Made by a program: the position numbers and the translations under genes. Under the pieces are notes generated by a model. The model was not told the origin of the DNA. It saw only the letters and a list, made by a program, of their open reading frames with translations, and made no database searches. From an uncultured Prevotella sp. (GTDB taxonomy: Bacteria > Bacteroidota > Bacteroidia > Bacteroidales > Bacteroidaceae): 64,000 nucleotides of DNA. Shown piece by piece: positions 35,556 to 45,043 of this stretch. The stretch is taken from positions 85,475 to 149,474 of the forward strand of contig CABQKA010000005.1 of the NCBI GenBank assembly GCA_902464615.1, in the 5' to 3' direction. Position 1 is the first letter of the stretch. Every line of letters starts with the position of its first letter.

Positions 35556-38500
35556 TTAAAAACCAATATTCAAGCTCAACGTAAATGAACGCGAACGCGG
35601 TGTCTGCGAATCATCATAGCAGGGATAGTAACCGGACTGATTGTGGTCGGGGTCGGTTCCTGAATATTTCGACCAGAAAATCAAGTTGTTACCAGAAGCA
35701 GAGAGACGCAATGTGCTCAAGCCGAACTTCTTGATTTTCTCAGGAGCGAAATTGTACGACAACTGGAAGTACTGGAAACGCAGATAATCACCCGGTTCCA
35801 CATAACGGTCACTGATCAAGGCGTTGTAAGTAGCACCATTGGCAACGCTCGTACTCATAGCTCTTGGAATTTCAGTAACCTGTCCATTGGTTCTCCAACG
35901 GTGGTTGACTGCTGCGCTCTGGTTTCTGTTCGTACGCATGTTCTCGGCATTCATACGTGCCAGGTTCACAATCTTGCCGCCAATACGGAAGTTGAAACTT
36001 GTCTTCAACTGCCAACGGCCGTAGGTCAGGTCTACACCGAAACCACCATTTACCTTCGGGTTGGAGCCACCGAGGTACACGATATCCAACTCGTTAATCT
36101 GTCCATCGTGGTTGATATCTTCATAAATGACATCGCCACCTTCGAAATAGTAATTCACGCCGCCGTAGTTGAACACCATCTGCAACGGATCACCATTTTT
36201 GTCGTACACAACGTTGCCGTTGGCGTCGAACACAATAGGAGCGGTCTTACCGGTAGCGCGGGCCGTATTATATATATTGCCATTAGCATCCGGTTCAGTC
36301 AAATAATATTCATTATCCTCCTGGTTCAGGAAATAGCCGTTATGCTTGTAATCGTAAGCATAAACACCTTTGTAACGGAAGCCGTAAATACCGCCCAAGG
36401 AGTGACCTATCTGGACACGGCGCAAGAGGTCTGTATAAGCACTTACGTTGTTATAGGCGAAGTCGGCATTCTGCGTTGCCAATACGGAGGCATCCATATC
36501 CGTTACGGTATTGATGTTCTGCGCGATATTAAAGCGTAAGTTGGCATGGAATTTACCGAACTTCAATATATCACCCGTATTGACGAACAATTCCCAACCT
36601 TCATTTTCCATCGTACCGACATTAGCCCATGCCAATGTGGAGAAACCGGTAGAAGAAGGAACGCGCACGCCCGAGTTCAACAAATCCGAAGTTTTCTTCT
36701 TGTAAATGTTCAAGTCGAAACGAATCAAGTCATCGAACAAATTCAAGTTGAAACCTAAGTTCCAAGATTTAGTTTTTTCCCAACGGATTTCCGTCAAACG
36801 CAGATTGGAAGGTGCAATGGCCGTAACGCCACCATAAGAACCGATTGAGGAATAGTTATTATAAATCAGGCCCTCGGCAAAAGAGGAGTTACCCGTAATA
36901 CCCCAGCCCGGACGAACAGCCAACATGCTGATGACTTTACGCAAGGGGCGGAAGAATTCTTCGTCACTGATATTCCAACGACCGGAAACGCCCGGGAAGA
37001 AACCCCACTTGTTACCGCTACCGAATTTGGTGCTACCATCAGCACGTATGGTAAAGTCGAACGAATATTTAGAACCGAACGAATAGTGCAACGAACCGAT
37101 TCCGCTCATCGTGTGTCCCTTACCAGTGCTGGTAGAAGCACCCGTCTGATAACCGGGAACCGTCGGGTCGGTGATGCCGCCGCTGATACCGGAAGAGCTC
37201 AGGTACTGTGTCGTATTCGAGCTGGACCCGACTTCGAAGCGTGCCAACACCTGTAAGCTATGATCGGGATTTACAAAATAAGGACGGAAAACCAATGAGT
37301 GACGTGTCTGGAAATCCAAAGACTTGTATTCCTGATTGGATGTCAGGTCGATACCGCCTTGAACGGACCAAGGATTAGACGTCAGATCTGAGGGATAATA
37401 CGAGTTCTTGGTTTCCGTATAGGCATTCATGTAGACTTCACCCGTATAGTTCAATTGGGTTTCGTCATCGGCCTTGCCCAGAAGTTTGTACTCCAAGGAG
37501 AATTGAGGAGTGATGGTATAGGTAGACCACTTTCTCCAAGCCAAATTACCGATAGCAACCGGGTTACCCAAGGAAACCATGTCACTCAAATAATATGAGG
37601 AGCGGTTACTATTATTGGCTACCATACCGGCAGCTGCAGCTGCGGGCGGCATGATATAATATTCACCGGTGTCATAATAATAGCCAGTTCCGTCCGGACG
37701 GCGAGCGTACTCATGACGGGTTACAGCCATGTTCGGCATAGCCTGATAAGCATAGCTCAGCAAGTAGTCATCGTAGTTCTTATTATTCTTCGTATAGGTC
37801 AAAGCGAAGTCAGAAGAGAACTTGATTCGATCTGATACCCAGTAGTCCAAAGCGAGACGCGAGGTGAAGCGGTCAAGTGACTGTTTAATCACAGTACCCG
37901 TCTCATGGTCATAGCTTGCAGAAACGCGGAACGTAGCTTTCTCACCGCCACCGGAAATTGCCAAACCGTAATTATGCGTCTGACCGAACTGCGTCACTTC
38001 GTCAACCCAGTCAGTATTCTTATTATAGTTCTCATAATAAGCCGTATAAGTGGGCAAATACTGCAACTCGACGATGTTATCCGCAGGGTTGCTTGCTTCG
38101 GGATTAGGATTATGGTAGGCCTGCTTCAACATCATGGTGTACTCATCACCATTAAGCAACTTCATGCCTTCAGGCTGCCAAGAACCGGAAAATCTATAGC
38201 TGAAATTCACGCGCGTCTTACCTCGGGAACCGCGGCGGGTACGAATCTCAATCACACCATTAGAACCGCGGGCACCCCAGATGGCCGTAGCGGCAGCATC
38301 TTTCAAGACATTAATGCTCTGGATATCTTCGGGGTTCACCTGCAACAATGTGGCAAACTTCTCCTCGTTCATATCGTTCGCATCGAAATCCTCTGTATTA
38401 TAGTCTTCCAAGATATAGCCATCGACAACAATCAACGGCTCCTGGCTACCATTAATAGAGGTGACACCACGCAAACGCATACTTGTACCAGAACCTAAGT

Positions 38501-38999
38501 TACCGGAGTTAGACACGATGTCCAAACCTGCAATCTGTCCTTGCAGAGCCTCACCAGCCGTTTCAAAGGAAAGACCTTGCATCTCATCCATGTTCAACGA
38601 TTGCTGGGCAACTGAAATTTCCCGTTCAGGAATCGTCAAGCCGTTGGACTTCAGTTTTCGGGTAGCCGTCACTGTAGCTTCGCGGAAAGTATTCTTATCT
38701 TTCAGCTCAATGCGGAAGTTCGTAGTTGTCCCAATCGTGCGACGCTCCGTACCGTATCCGATATAAGAGACTTGCAAGACATTATTGGGATTGCCCGTAG
38801 TCTGGAGGGAGAAGTTACCATTGGCATCCGTCTGTGTTGCACGGACCGCACGGTTGGACTTATCCATCTCAGCCACATTCGCCATCACGATAGGCCCGTC
38901 TGCCTGACTCCAGACGTGTCCCGTGATTCGCTTTTGTGCTAACGCCACTGAAAAGCAGAAGCACAAGGCCAAAGTCAATAAATATTTGATGTCCTTCAT
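35556..38999 (-). CDS. SusC/RagA-family TonB-dependent transporter (SusC1)
   Basis: This 1147-residue outer-membrane transporter has a signal peptide (LTLALCFCFSVALAQ), a CarboxypepD_reg-like domain (RITGHVWSQADGPIVMANV, about residues 23-100), then a plug. The plug carries LRGVTSINGSQEPLIVVDGY and INVLKDAAATAIWGARGSNG, close to the SusC signature. The barrel ends SRSFTLSLNIGF with the terminal aromatic residue expected of outer-membrane barrels. No STN or anti-sigma-interacting N-terminal domain is visible, so control by a FecR-type anti-sigma through this protein is unlikely. The gene starts 10 bases after the large FAS1 lipoprotein stop and is followed by SusD1 after 14 bases. Confidence 0.94.
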   Translation of the reverse strand: MKDIKYLLTLALCFCFSVALAQKRITGHVWSQADGPIVMANVAEMDKSNRAVRATQTDANGNFSLQTTGNPNNVLQVSYIGYGTERRTIGTTTNFRIELKDKNTFREATVTATRKLKSNGLTIPEREISVAQQSLNMDEMQGLSFETAGEALQGQIAGLDIVSNSGNLGSGTSMRLRGVTSINGSQEPLIVVDGYILEDYNTEDFDANDMNEEKFATLLQVNPEDIQSINVLKDAAATAIWGARGSNGVIEIRTRRGSRGKTRVNFSYRFSGSWQPEGMKLLNGDEYTMMLKQAYHNPNPEASNPADNIVELQYLPTYTAYYENYNKNTDWVDEVTQFGQTHNYGLAISGGGEKATFRVSASYDHETGTVIKQSLDRFTSRLALDYWVSDRIKFSSDFALTYTKNNKNYDDYLLSYAYQAMPNMAVTRHEYARRPDGTGYYYDTGEYYIMPPAAAAAGMVANNSNRSSYYLSDMVSLGNPVAIGNLAWRKWSTYTITPQFSLEYKLLGKADDETQLNYTGEVYMNAYTETKNSYYPSDLTSNPWSVQGGIDLTSNQEYKSLDFQTRHSLVFRPYFVNPDHSLQVLARFEVGSSSNTTQYLSSSGISGGITDPTVPGYQTGASTSTGKGHTMSGIGSLHYSFGSKYSFDFTIRADGSTKFGSGNKWGFFPGVSGRWNISDEEFFRPLRKVISMLAVRPGWGITGNSSFAEGLIYNNYSSIGSYGGVTAIAPSNLRLTEIRWEKTKSWNLGFNLNLFDDLIRFDLNIYKKKTSDLLNSGVRVPSSTGFSTLAWANVGTMENEGWELFVNTGDILKFGKFHANLRFNIAQNINTVTDMDASVLATQNADFAYNNVSAYTDLLRRVQIGHSLGGIYGFRYKGVYAYDYKHNGYFLNQEDNEYYLTEPDANGNIYNTARATGKTAPIVFDANGNVVYDKNGDPLQMVFNYGGVNYYFEGGDVIYEDINHDGQINELDIVYLGGSNPKVNGGFGVDLTYGRWQLKTSFNFRIGGKIVNLARMNAENMRTNRNQSAAVNHRWRTNGQVTEIPRAMSTSVANGATYNALISDRYVEPGDYLRFQYFQLSYNFAPEKIKKFGLSTLRLSASGNNLIFWSKYSGTDPDHNQSGYYPCYDDSQTPRSRSFTLSLNIGF

Positions 39000-39009
39000 G
39001 ATATTATAA

Positions 39010-42000
39010 TTATTTTCTTATTCTGTACTTCGCCGTGAAAGCCTGTGCACTAGAAGGCGTTGCCCACGCATCATCGTACCGTCCACTTGCGGGCAGCGGC
39101 GCGAAGTCCAGCACGTGGTTCACCTGATGAATAACAACATACGATGAATACTGGAAGCTGGTCGGAACAGCACTTGTATTGCTATTGAAGTTCATATCGC
39201 GAGCCAAAACATTGTACGGCTCTACAACGCTCTGAGTATTACCGTTGTTGTCTGTCACCGACAGGTCATTTGAAGACTGCCTTACGTGAATGGAGAGATA
39301 AACATTGTTCTCGTTGTCAATGCAAGAAGTCTGGTAGTCATTCTCGCTCGTCACATCATCCACATAATATGCACCATCCTGGAAGTGATACTTCAAGAAA
39401 TTGATCAGCATGGTAATCATTGCCTGAGCCTTAGCCTGATTTTCAGCAGAAAGCACCGGGTAGCCATCTTCATCTTCGCCTATGCTATTCGACTCGATGA
39501 AGTTATGAATTTCGTCATATGTAGGCAGACCACGAGAAATGGCATCCTGGACAGCTGCATTGGTCGGTGCATAAATCGTATAACGATAGTTGTTAAAGAA
39601 GCGCACCAATTGCTCATTCGGAGCGGGGTTCATACCGGACGCCGTGAAGATACGGTACTTATTCATTTCCGAAGTCCAATCATCATCATCTACGCCCTCA
39701 TGGAAACCGGCTGCAACCAAGTCGCTCTCGGAAAATGAAGACTGGCAAAGCTCGAAGAAATCTGAATAATGATCCGGGTCGTTCGTGAAAACATTCCATA
39801 CAGAACGGGTCGTAGGCTGCATGGCACGGTCAAGCATATAAGTTTTACCATTACCGTAACCGTTACTTTCCTGCGTCATGTCGTAACCCTCGGTCACGCG
39901 GCAATCCTGGTCATTGTCAGGATAGTTATCATTATTCAGCTGCAACTGGAAGCCACCGTCTACGACCATACCCAGATTATTATTGTCCTGCTGGCCACGA
40001 TCTTTCACATAGACGGGAGCACCGCCACGGGAAGTGAAGTAGCGACGCCGTGCGTTCACACCTTCATCATTATCAGCGTCTTCCGTGTCGTGTACTACGA
40101 TGTGCTGGTCTACCAGGTCAATCAGCAAGGTACGCTTCGTCAAGCCCGAACCACTGGTCAACGACCCGGTCGGTTCCGAAACATTGGCAGAAGTACCGCC
40201 TGCCGTCTGACGAACATCGGATTCGGGGCGCTGGCCCGTCGTCATATCAAAACGGTAAGCCTCTGCACGGATTGGAATCGTAGCACCCGGAGCATTGCTG
40301 TATGTGAAACGCCAATACTTATATTGAGCTGCCTGAGCCACGTTCTTCGACAATGACATCGGGTCAACATAACCATACGAATTCAGCGCGTCGTCCGTCG
40401 GAACGAAGAACGAGAAGCGGGACTGCATGGCTTTCAGATAAGTACTGTAATATTTCTTCAACGGTGCGTTGTTATAGGAAGAACCTTCGATGTAGTTATC
40501 GTCCGCACGAATTATAGAACGGACCACCGTAGTATTTGCGGAATAAAGTGCCGGAGCAATAACCGAAGCATAATCTGCCGGGGTAATCACCTGGTCAAGC
40601 ACGTAAACCACACCGTTGTTGGCCAGCAACGTTTTAACTATATGCTGTTCGTAATTGTCTTGAGAAGAATAACCCGAGTTTGTAGCAGGGAACATCTGGT
40701 CCTGCGCATCGTTCATAATTGTCAGATACTTACTCGGAACCGTCTCAAGGAACGAGTCCTTCATCAAGTTGTTAATCAAGGACTGAAGGATGTCCAACGG
40801 AATCTGGTAAAGATTGTACTCCAAATTCTCGGCCGTGTTAGGACGCGTTGCGTAACGTTCCATCAACACGCGGCCACCACCTTCGATAAAATACTGCTCC
40901 ATGGCCTCGTCCGTTGGAACGAACATGGCACCCATATCCTGTTCCTTAGGAACCGAGGAGCTGACAGCGTACTCATTCCATCCCGGGTCGTAGGTCAAAA
41001 GAGGCACACTACCCAGAGAGTTCCCGTCAAAGTCGGTCGACAGTTCCGAGTTGCCTTGAGAACGAGAAGAAAGGTAACGCTTCTCATAAACAGAGTCATT
41101 ACCTATCTCATGCAAAGCACGGAACTGCTCCGTCAGCTCTGAATTATAATAAGGTGCACTGAAACGGTCAAGCATTCTGCTGAACAAATTCGTCTGACCG
41201 TTAGTCCGGATAACCTCTGCCATATTGGACGGCGTCACCAGAACCGAATCCAGCACATTGATATAGCCGTTCATACAGGTAATATCCTGCTCGGTGATAC
41301 GGCTACCATATATATATGCACGGTTACCACCTTCGCTACCATCGGCCCAAGGATCGTCCTCGTTCAAGATAAAGCTGATATCCGAGTGACGGATATCGCG
41401 CTCTTGCATCTGGTCATCCAAGAAATGCACCATCATCGGAGATGTCGCATCAAGCGCCATATAAATACCACCGCGAGCCGGCGTGCGGAAACGGTCCCAA
41501 AAACGATTGTCGCCCGTCACGTTGCCGGAAGCATCAGTGACAGACTCGTTCAAGTTATTGGGTAACTGATCCCACGGCCAATACGTCACGGAGTCGACGG
41601 CAGACAGCTGAGTATTGCGACGCATCGTCAAGCTACCTCCACCCGAGGAGTAGGGCAACATCTCCAACACGTCCGCATTGTTCAGCATGGAGCCGTACAA
41701 CAGAATACTCTTCTGCGCCGTGGACAATTGATCATAACTGCGGACCGGATTGCCGTTGGCATCTGTCCATGTCGTGGTCTCAAAGAACCGCGCATAAGCC
41801 TCGTCATCGGCGACAAAGATCGTCTTACTACCGGTCTGAGACATCACATCCCGATAGTTCAAATCATCGATCAACCGAATCACGGTGTTGAAATTCCTTG
41901 CCTTCAACTCGTCATAAATACTCCCGCCCAGAAAGTCCGGCATCGTTTCATCGAGGTCGTAATCATCTGAGCAAGAATACGTAAGACCGCAAGTAGAGAG

Positions 42001-42099
42001 CAAGCACATTGCACCAAGCAATGATTTCCCCATTCTGCTAAAACGGTTTTTCATACGCATTAATACATTTAAATATCTATTTTTTCTATTCGTTTTCAT
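39010..42099 (-). CDS. Large surface lipoprotein with four FAS1 modules
   Basis: This protein of up to 1029 residues opens the operon. The signal peptide ends STCGLTYSC. Four FAS1-type boxes are visible: KTIFVADDEAYARF (about residue 92), AMFVPTDEAMEQYF (about 390), SFFVPTDDALNSYG (about 570) and RYTIYAPTNAAVQDAI (about 850). Each is followed by a closing hydrophobic segment such as NGYINVLDSVLVTP, NGVVYVLDQVITP and VVIHQVNHVLDFAPLP. FAS1 modules mediate adhesion in other proteins, so the product is probably a long surface adhesin or ligand-capture arm for the SusC/D complex. With the promoter box at 42122-42129, start ATGs at 42099, 42060 and 42054 are all possible; the two inner ones give a more normal leader and signal peptide. 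No enzyme motif is seen. Confidence 0.8.
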   Translation of the reverse strand: MKTNRKNRYLNVLMRMKNRFSRMGKSLLGAMCLLSTCGLTYSCSDDYDLDETMPDFLGGSIYDELKARNFNTVIRLIDDLNYRDVMSQTGSKTIFVADDEAYARFFETTTWTDANGNPVRSYDQLSTAQKSILLYGSMLNNADVLEMLPYSSGGGSLTMRRNTQLSAVDSVTYWPWDQLPNNLNESVTDASGNVTGDNRFWDRFRTPARGGIYMALDATSPMMVHFLDDQMQERDIRHSDISFILNEDDPWADGSEGGNRAYIYGSRITEQDITCMNGYINVLDSVLVTPSNMAEVIRTNGQTNLFSRMLDRFSAPYYNSELTEQFRALHEIGNDSVYEKRYLSSRSQGNSELSTDFDGNSLGSVPLLTYDPGWNEYAVSSSVPKEQDMGAMFVPTDEAMEQYFIEGGGRVLMERYATRPNTAENLEYNLYQIPLDILQSLINNLMKDSFLETVPSKYLTIMNDAQDQMFPATNSGYSSQDNYEQHIVKTLLANNGVVYVLDQVITPADYASVIAPALYSANTTVVRSIIRADDNYIEGSSYNNAPLKKYYSTYLKAMQSRFSFFVPTDDALNSYGYVDPMSLSKNVAQAAQYKYWRFTYSNAPGATIPIRAEAYRFDMTTGQRPESDVRQTAGGTSANVSEPTGSLTSGSGLTKRTLLIDLVDQHIVVHDTEDADNDEGVNARRRYFTSRGGAPVYVKDRGQQDNNNLGMVVDGGFQLQLNNDNYPDNDQDCRVTEGYDMTQESNGYGNGKTYMLDRAMQPTTRSVWNVFTNDPDHYSDFFELCQSSFSESDLVAAGFHEGVDDDDWTSEMNKYRIFTASGMNPAPNEQLVRFFNNYRYTIYAPTNAAVQDAISRGLPTYDEIHNFIESNSIGEDEDGYPVLSAENQAKAQAMITMLINFLKYHFQDGAYYVDDVTSENDYQTSCIDNENNVYLSIHVRQSSNDLSVTDNNGNTQSVVEPYNVLARDMNFNSNTSAVPTSFQYSSYVVIHQVNHVLDFAPLPASGRYDDAWATPSSAQAFTAKYRIRK

Positions 42100-42121
42100 T
42101 TCACACCCCCGTGTTTAGGGA

Positions 42122-42129
42122 CAAAATTA
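42122..42129 (-). promoter_or_regulatory. -7 promoter box of the FAS1-SusCD operon
   Basis: On the minus strand this reads TAATTTTG, an exact TAnnTTTG match, in an A/T-rich leader 23 bases before the first ATG. A TTTGG stretch about 16-17 bases further upstream is a poor -33 candidate. No other good box is seen in the short gaps inside the operon. Confidence 0.6.
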
Positions 42130-42584
42130 ATAGATTTTTGTTTTCCAAATTGCAACCCGGGCAAAGAAAATCCGTAGATTTATGCTTTTTTAATATTAGA
42201 GCAGAGTAAAAAGTTAAAGCGTCGCAAATGTTAAAACAGGAACAATTATAACAAGCATGCGAAATAAAATCGATTTTAACTTACAACTCGTCATGCCCCT
42301 CTTTACAGATTTTTCAAAAAGAGACCATTTTAACACTTCAATAAAAGTAATGCGCTCAAAAAGGCAAGTCCGCCACGCAATAAGCCATGCAGAAGTTTAT
42401 CCGACAGCGGGCGGACAAAGCGGGCGTTACACCGTAAAAAAGGAATGATGGCGGCCGCATAAAACAACAGTCCAAACACCCGGACGAACTATTGTCGGGA
42501 CCGGATACCACGCGAAACCGACCCGCTTCCGTATGCCGCCGGCAAAAGGGGCGCAGCGAGCCGGCGCACTGCAATAAGGACAAT
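42130..42584. other. Intergenic gap upstream of the FAS1-SusCD operon
   Basis: About 455 bases without a supportable gene. The left 200 bases are A/T-rich and likely contain regulatory sequence for the operon. The right part becomes GC-rich and leads into repeat family member D. Short open frames on both strands show no recognisable features. Confidence 0.5.
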
Positions 42585-42630
42585 CGCCACAGGGCCTATC
42601 CCCATTCTAACTGGAACAGGCCCTGTGGCG
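42585..42630. repeat. Dispersed palindromic repeat, member D
   Basis: CGCCACAGGGCCT (42585-42597) pairs perfectly with AGGCCCTGTGGCG (42618-42630), enclosing TATCCCCATTCTAACTGGAAC. The GGCCTATCCCC and AACTGGAA words match members B, C and F. It is 66 bases beyond the stop of the Rid-like gene. Confidence 0.7.
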
Positions 42631-42695
42631 ACCGCCGGCGGCAAAAAATACACCTTATTTATATACGAGGAAATGACCGGAGGCCCGCCGCGCTC

Positions 42696-43799
42696 TCATT
42701 CCTGGGGACGCAAGGCCACGCACTCCACTTCTACAAGCCATTCGGGGCGACAGACCCTGGCCTCGAGCACCAGGAAAGGACAACGGGGGAAGCGGCGCTC
42801 CAGTTCGGCACGCACAAGGCCCGCATCGGCAATATCGCGCAGGTAGACAATCATATACGCGACATCGGCCAACGAGCTTCCTCCATCGCGAAGCAATTGT
42901 TCGATATTGAGAAAAAGGCGCTCCAGCTGTCGCATGACATCACCGGGGTAAAGGCAAATGCCGTGGCGGTCTATACTGGCCGTTCCGGAAATGAAGTAGT
43001 GCTTCATGCCGAACAGACGGACCATTGTTCCCCGCTCGAAGGCTACTCCATATTCATGCGTCGGGTTCAAATAATCCGGCGCGTGGAGATAGCGCACATC
43101 CTGCGGTGCCAAGCCGCCGACAGAAAGGAAATCAATTGAAACGGCCGCTTCGGAATTATCCGGATACCCTCCGATACCCGTAGAAGCAATGAAATGCGTA
43201 CCGGGCGTAAGCCCTTCCCGATCGAAAAGACGGTTGCGCGCCGCCACAACTGCCGCATAGTGACGATCAATGTCGCGCACATAAATCCAAGTCCGATGAC
43301 AATTCCGCTCCAATGAAAGCCCCTTGCCAGCAAGCCAATCAATATGGCGGGCAAAAGCCATCTCCGTTTGCCGTCCGGCGTCACACCCGCGCACCTCTTC
43401 TGCCGAAAAGCGTACCGAATGCCAGTAAAGCGTCTCGTCGCCCACGCTGGCTTCCATCATCTCCGGCGTCCCCGCCTTGTGCAAATCGGGCGACGCATAG
43501 AACCAGAGTTGCAGCCCGACCTTTGCCCCACACAGCAAAGGCTGCTCCACATAAGAAACTGCTCCGGCCGACAAATAGCAACTGTACAGCGCGTCCGCGC
43601 GAAACGCCGGCCACTGATTGGCCGCATCGGTCAGATACACACGAGTCTGAAGCAACGCGGCAACCGTCAGCCCTCTCTGCTCCATCCATATGCGCAACTG
43701 ATTCTTCAAATCATGAAGCTGCGCTTCGAAACCACCTTGCACGCAAGGCAACAGTGTCGTATAAAAGTTCAGATTCTTATTCATAAAAACATGATTCAT
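42696..43799 (-). CDS. Rid/chorismatase-superfamily two-domain protein
   Basis: This 367-residue cytoplasmic protein has a C-terminal YjgF/YER057c/UK114 (Rid) fold (about residues 225-360). Visible landmarks are FISGTASIDRHGICLYPGD, QLERLFLNIEQLLRDGG, DVAYMIVYLRDIADA and a closing EVECVAL. The N-terminal 200 residues look like a second, degenerate copy (ALLQTRVYLTDAANQW). This two-lobed layout is shared with FkbO/Hyg5-type chorismatases, which split chorismate or make hydroxybenzoates; simple Rid proteins deaminate reactive imines. The sequence does not let me choose. The start ATG overlaps the stop of the radical SAM gene as ATGA, so the two are translationally coupled. It is followed by repeat D, with no clear terminator. 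Confidence 0.68.
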   Translation of the reverse strand: MNHVFMNKNLNFYTTLLPCVQGGFEAQLHDLKNQLRIWMEQRGLTVAALLQTRVYLTDAANQWPAFRADALYSCYLSAGAVSYVEQPLLCGAKVGLQLWFYASPDLHKAGTPEMMEASVGDETLYWHSVRFSAEEVRGCDAGRQTEMAFARHIDWLAGKGLSLERNCHRTWIYVRDIDRHYAAVVAARNRLFDREGLTPGTHFIASTGIGGYPDNSEAAVSIDFLSVGGLAPQDVRYLHAPDYLNPTHEYGVAFERGTMVRLFGMKHYFISGTASIDRHGICLYPGDVMRQLERLFLNIEQLLRDGGSSLADVAYMIVYLRDIADAGLVRAELERRFPRCPFLVLEARVCRPEWLVEVECVALRPQE

Positions 43800-44749
43800 T
43801 GACTATTATCAGTAACAAGCATCCTGCCGGGCATCTCCAGGCAACGGCCCTGCCATGTGCCTCGCTCCACCATCACGCGCCGGAGCAAGGCTGCAAACTC
43901 CCACGTCTTCATCCCCCAGCGCGGAGCCAAGAGCCATTCGGCCGGCGACTGGGCCGTGAAGCGCTCGACGGCGATGTCCGGACGCAGATTCTCCAGGAAC
44001 GTAGCGACAGCCTGGGCATACGATTCAGGCGTAAAGAGTGCCAACTCCCCTGCCCCGTCCGCGTAACGGCGCGCCAACGCCGTGCCGCGTATGACCTGCA
44101 ACTGATGGAGCTTAACCACCTGCACAGGCAAAGCCGAAAGACGCCGGGCATGAACAGGAATGCGCTCCAACGGCTCGCCCGGAAGTCCCAGAATCAGATG
44201 GACTCCGACGGGCAGACCACGCTTCGCAGTCCTTTCGATGGCGGAAACCGCTGCCGCAAAAGTGTGCTTGCGGCCAATGCGCTGAAGCGTATCATCGTCC
44301 GTACTCTCCACGCCATACTCCATCATGGCAAAGCTGCCCCGACTCCAATGGCATATCCCGTCGAGCACGCCATCGGGAACGCAGTCGGGCCTTGTAGCGA
44401 CGACCAAGCCCCGCACTCCCTCTACCGAAAGCGCGTCGGTGTAGAGTCTTTCCAAGACCGCAAGCGGGGCATAAGTATTTGTATGCGATTGGAAATAAGC
44501 CAAATATTCCATATTCGGATACTTCCGCGCAAAAAATCTTTTTCCGGCTTCGAGCTGTTCGCGGACGGAAAGCGCCCCCGCACAATAACGCGGCATGAAA
44601 GAATTGTTGTTACAATAAATACACCCTGTGCGGGCATACGTGCCGTCACGGTTCGGACAGGTCAGCCCCGCATCGACCGGAAGTTTTTGCACCTTGCCTT
44701 CAAAGTAGCGGGCCAGAAAGGCCGCATAGCCTGTATATAACTGCGGCAT
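43796..44749 (-). CDS. Radical SAM protein, YhcC/TIGR01212 family
   Basis: This 317-residue protein is an iron-sulfur radical SAM enzyme of the YhcC-like family. The cluster-binding cysteines are in LTCPNRDG and GCIYCN (about residues 25-42), the family-specific wider spacing. FMPRY, YFQSHTNTYAP, GLVVATRPDCVPD and MEYGVESTDDDTL, as well as GVHLILGLPGE, match it well. Substrate and reaction remain uncharacterised for most members. I start at ATG 44749 (MPQLYTGYAAFLARYF) since a -7 box lies just upstream at 44767 and the longer in-frame start would precede it. Its stop overlaps the Rid-like gene start by ATGA. Confidence 0.88.
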   Translation of the reverse strand: MPQLYTGYAAFLARYFEGKVQKLPVDAGLTCPNRDGTYARTGCIYCNNNSFMPRYCAGALSVREQLEAGKRFFARKYPNMEYLAYFQSHTNTYAPLAVLERLYTDALSVEGVRGLVVATRPDCVPDGVLDGICHWSRGSFAMMEYGVESTDDDTLQRIGRKHTFAAAVSAIERTAKRGLPVGVHLILGLPGEPLERIPVHARRLSALPVQVVKLHQLQVIRGTALARRYADGAGELALFTPESYAQAVATFLENLRPDIAVERFTAQSPAEWLLAPRWGMKTWEFAALLRRVMVERGTWQGRCLEMPGRMLVTDNSQ

Positions 44750-44766
44750 CAGTCGTGATTTGACGA

Positions 44767-44774
44767 CAAAATTA
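44767..44774 (-). promoter_or_regulatory. -7 promoter box of the radical SAM/Rid operon
   Basis: Minus-strand TAATTTTG, an exact -7 match, 17 bases before ATG 44749. It implies a very short leader and excludes the longer upstream start. Confidence 0.65.
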
Positions 44775-44958
44775 CATAATTTAATCTGATTCGGAACTAA
44801 GTATGGAAGCACGTTATTCAGACATGGACATAATATACCTAATTCCGGTGAGGCACACAAGCGGGCGGAATAGCCGTATTGAACACATCCGAAAAAAGAC
44901 AGGTACCAAGATTTATCTAAAATTCCATAAAAAAGACAGATGGTGAATGCTTTTTTTG

Positions 44959-44966
44959 TACATTTG
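44959..44966 (+). promoter_or_regulatory. -7 promoter box of the sigma factor gene
   Basis: TACATTTG matches the -7 consensus. It lies 77 bases before ATG 45044, leaving a leader of about 70 bases. Confidence 0.6.
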
Positions 44967-45043
44967 TCAGCCGAAACCCATCAAACATCAAAACTCCCTG
45001 CCTATCGGAACATCTTTACGCTGAACCATCCTTATCAAAATAT

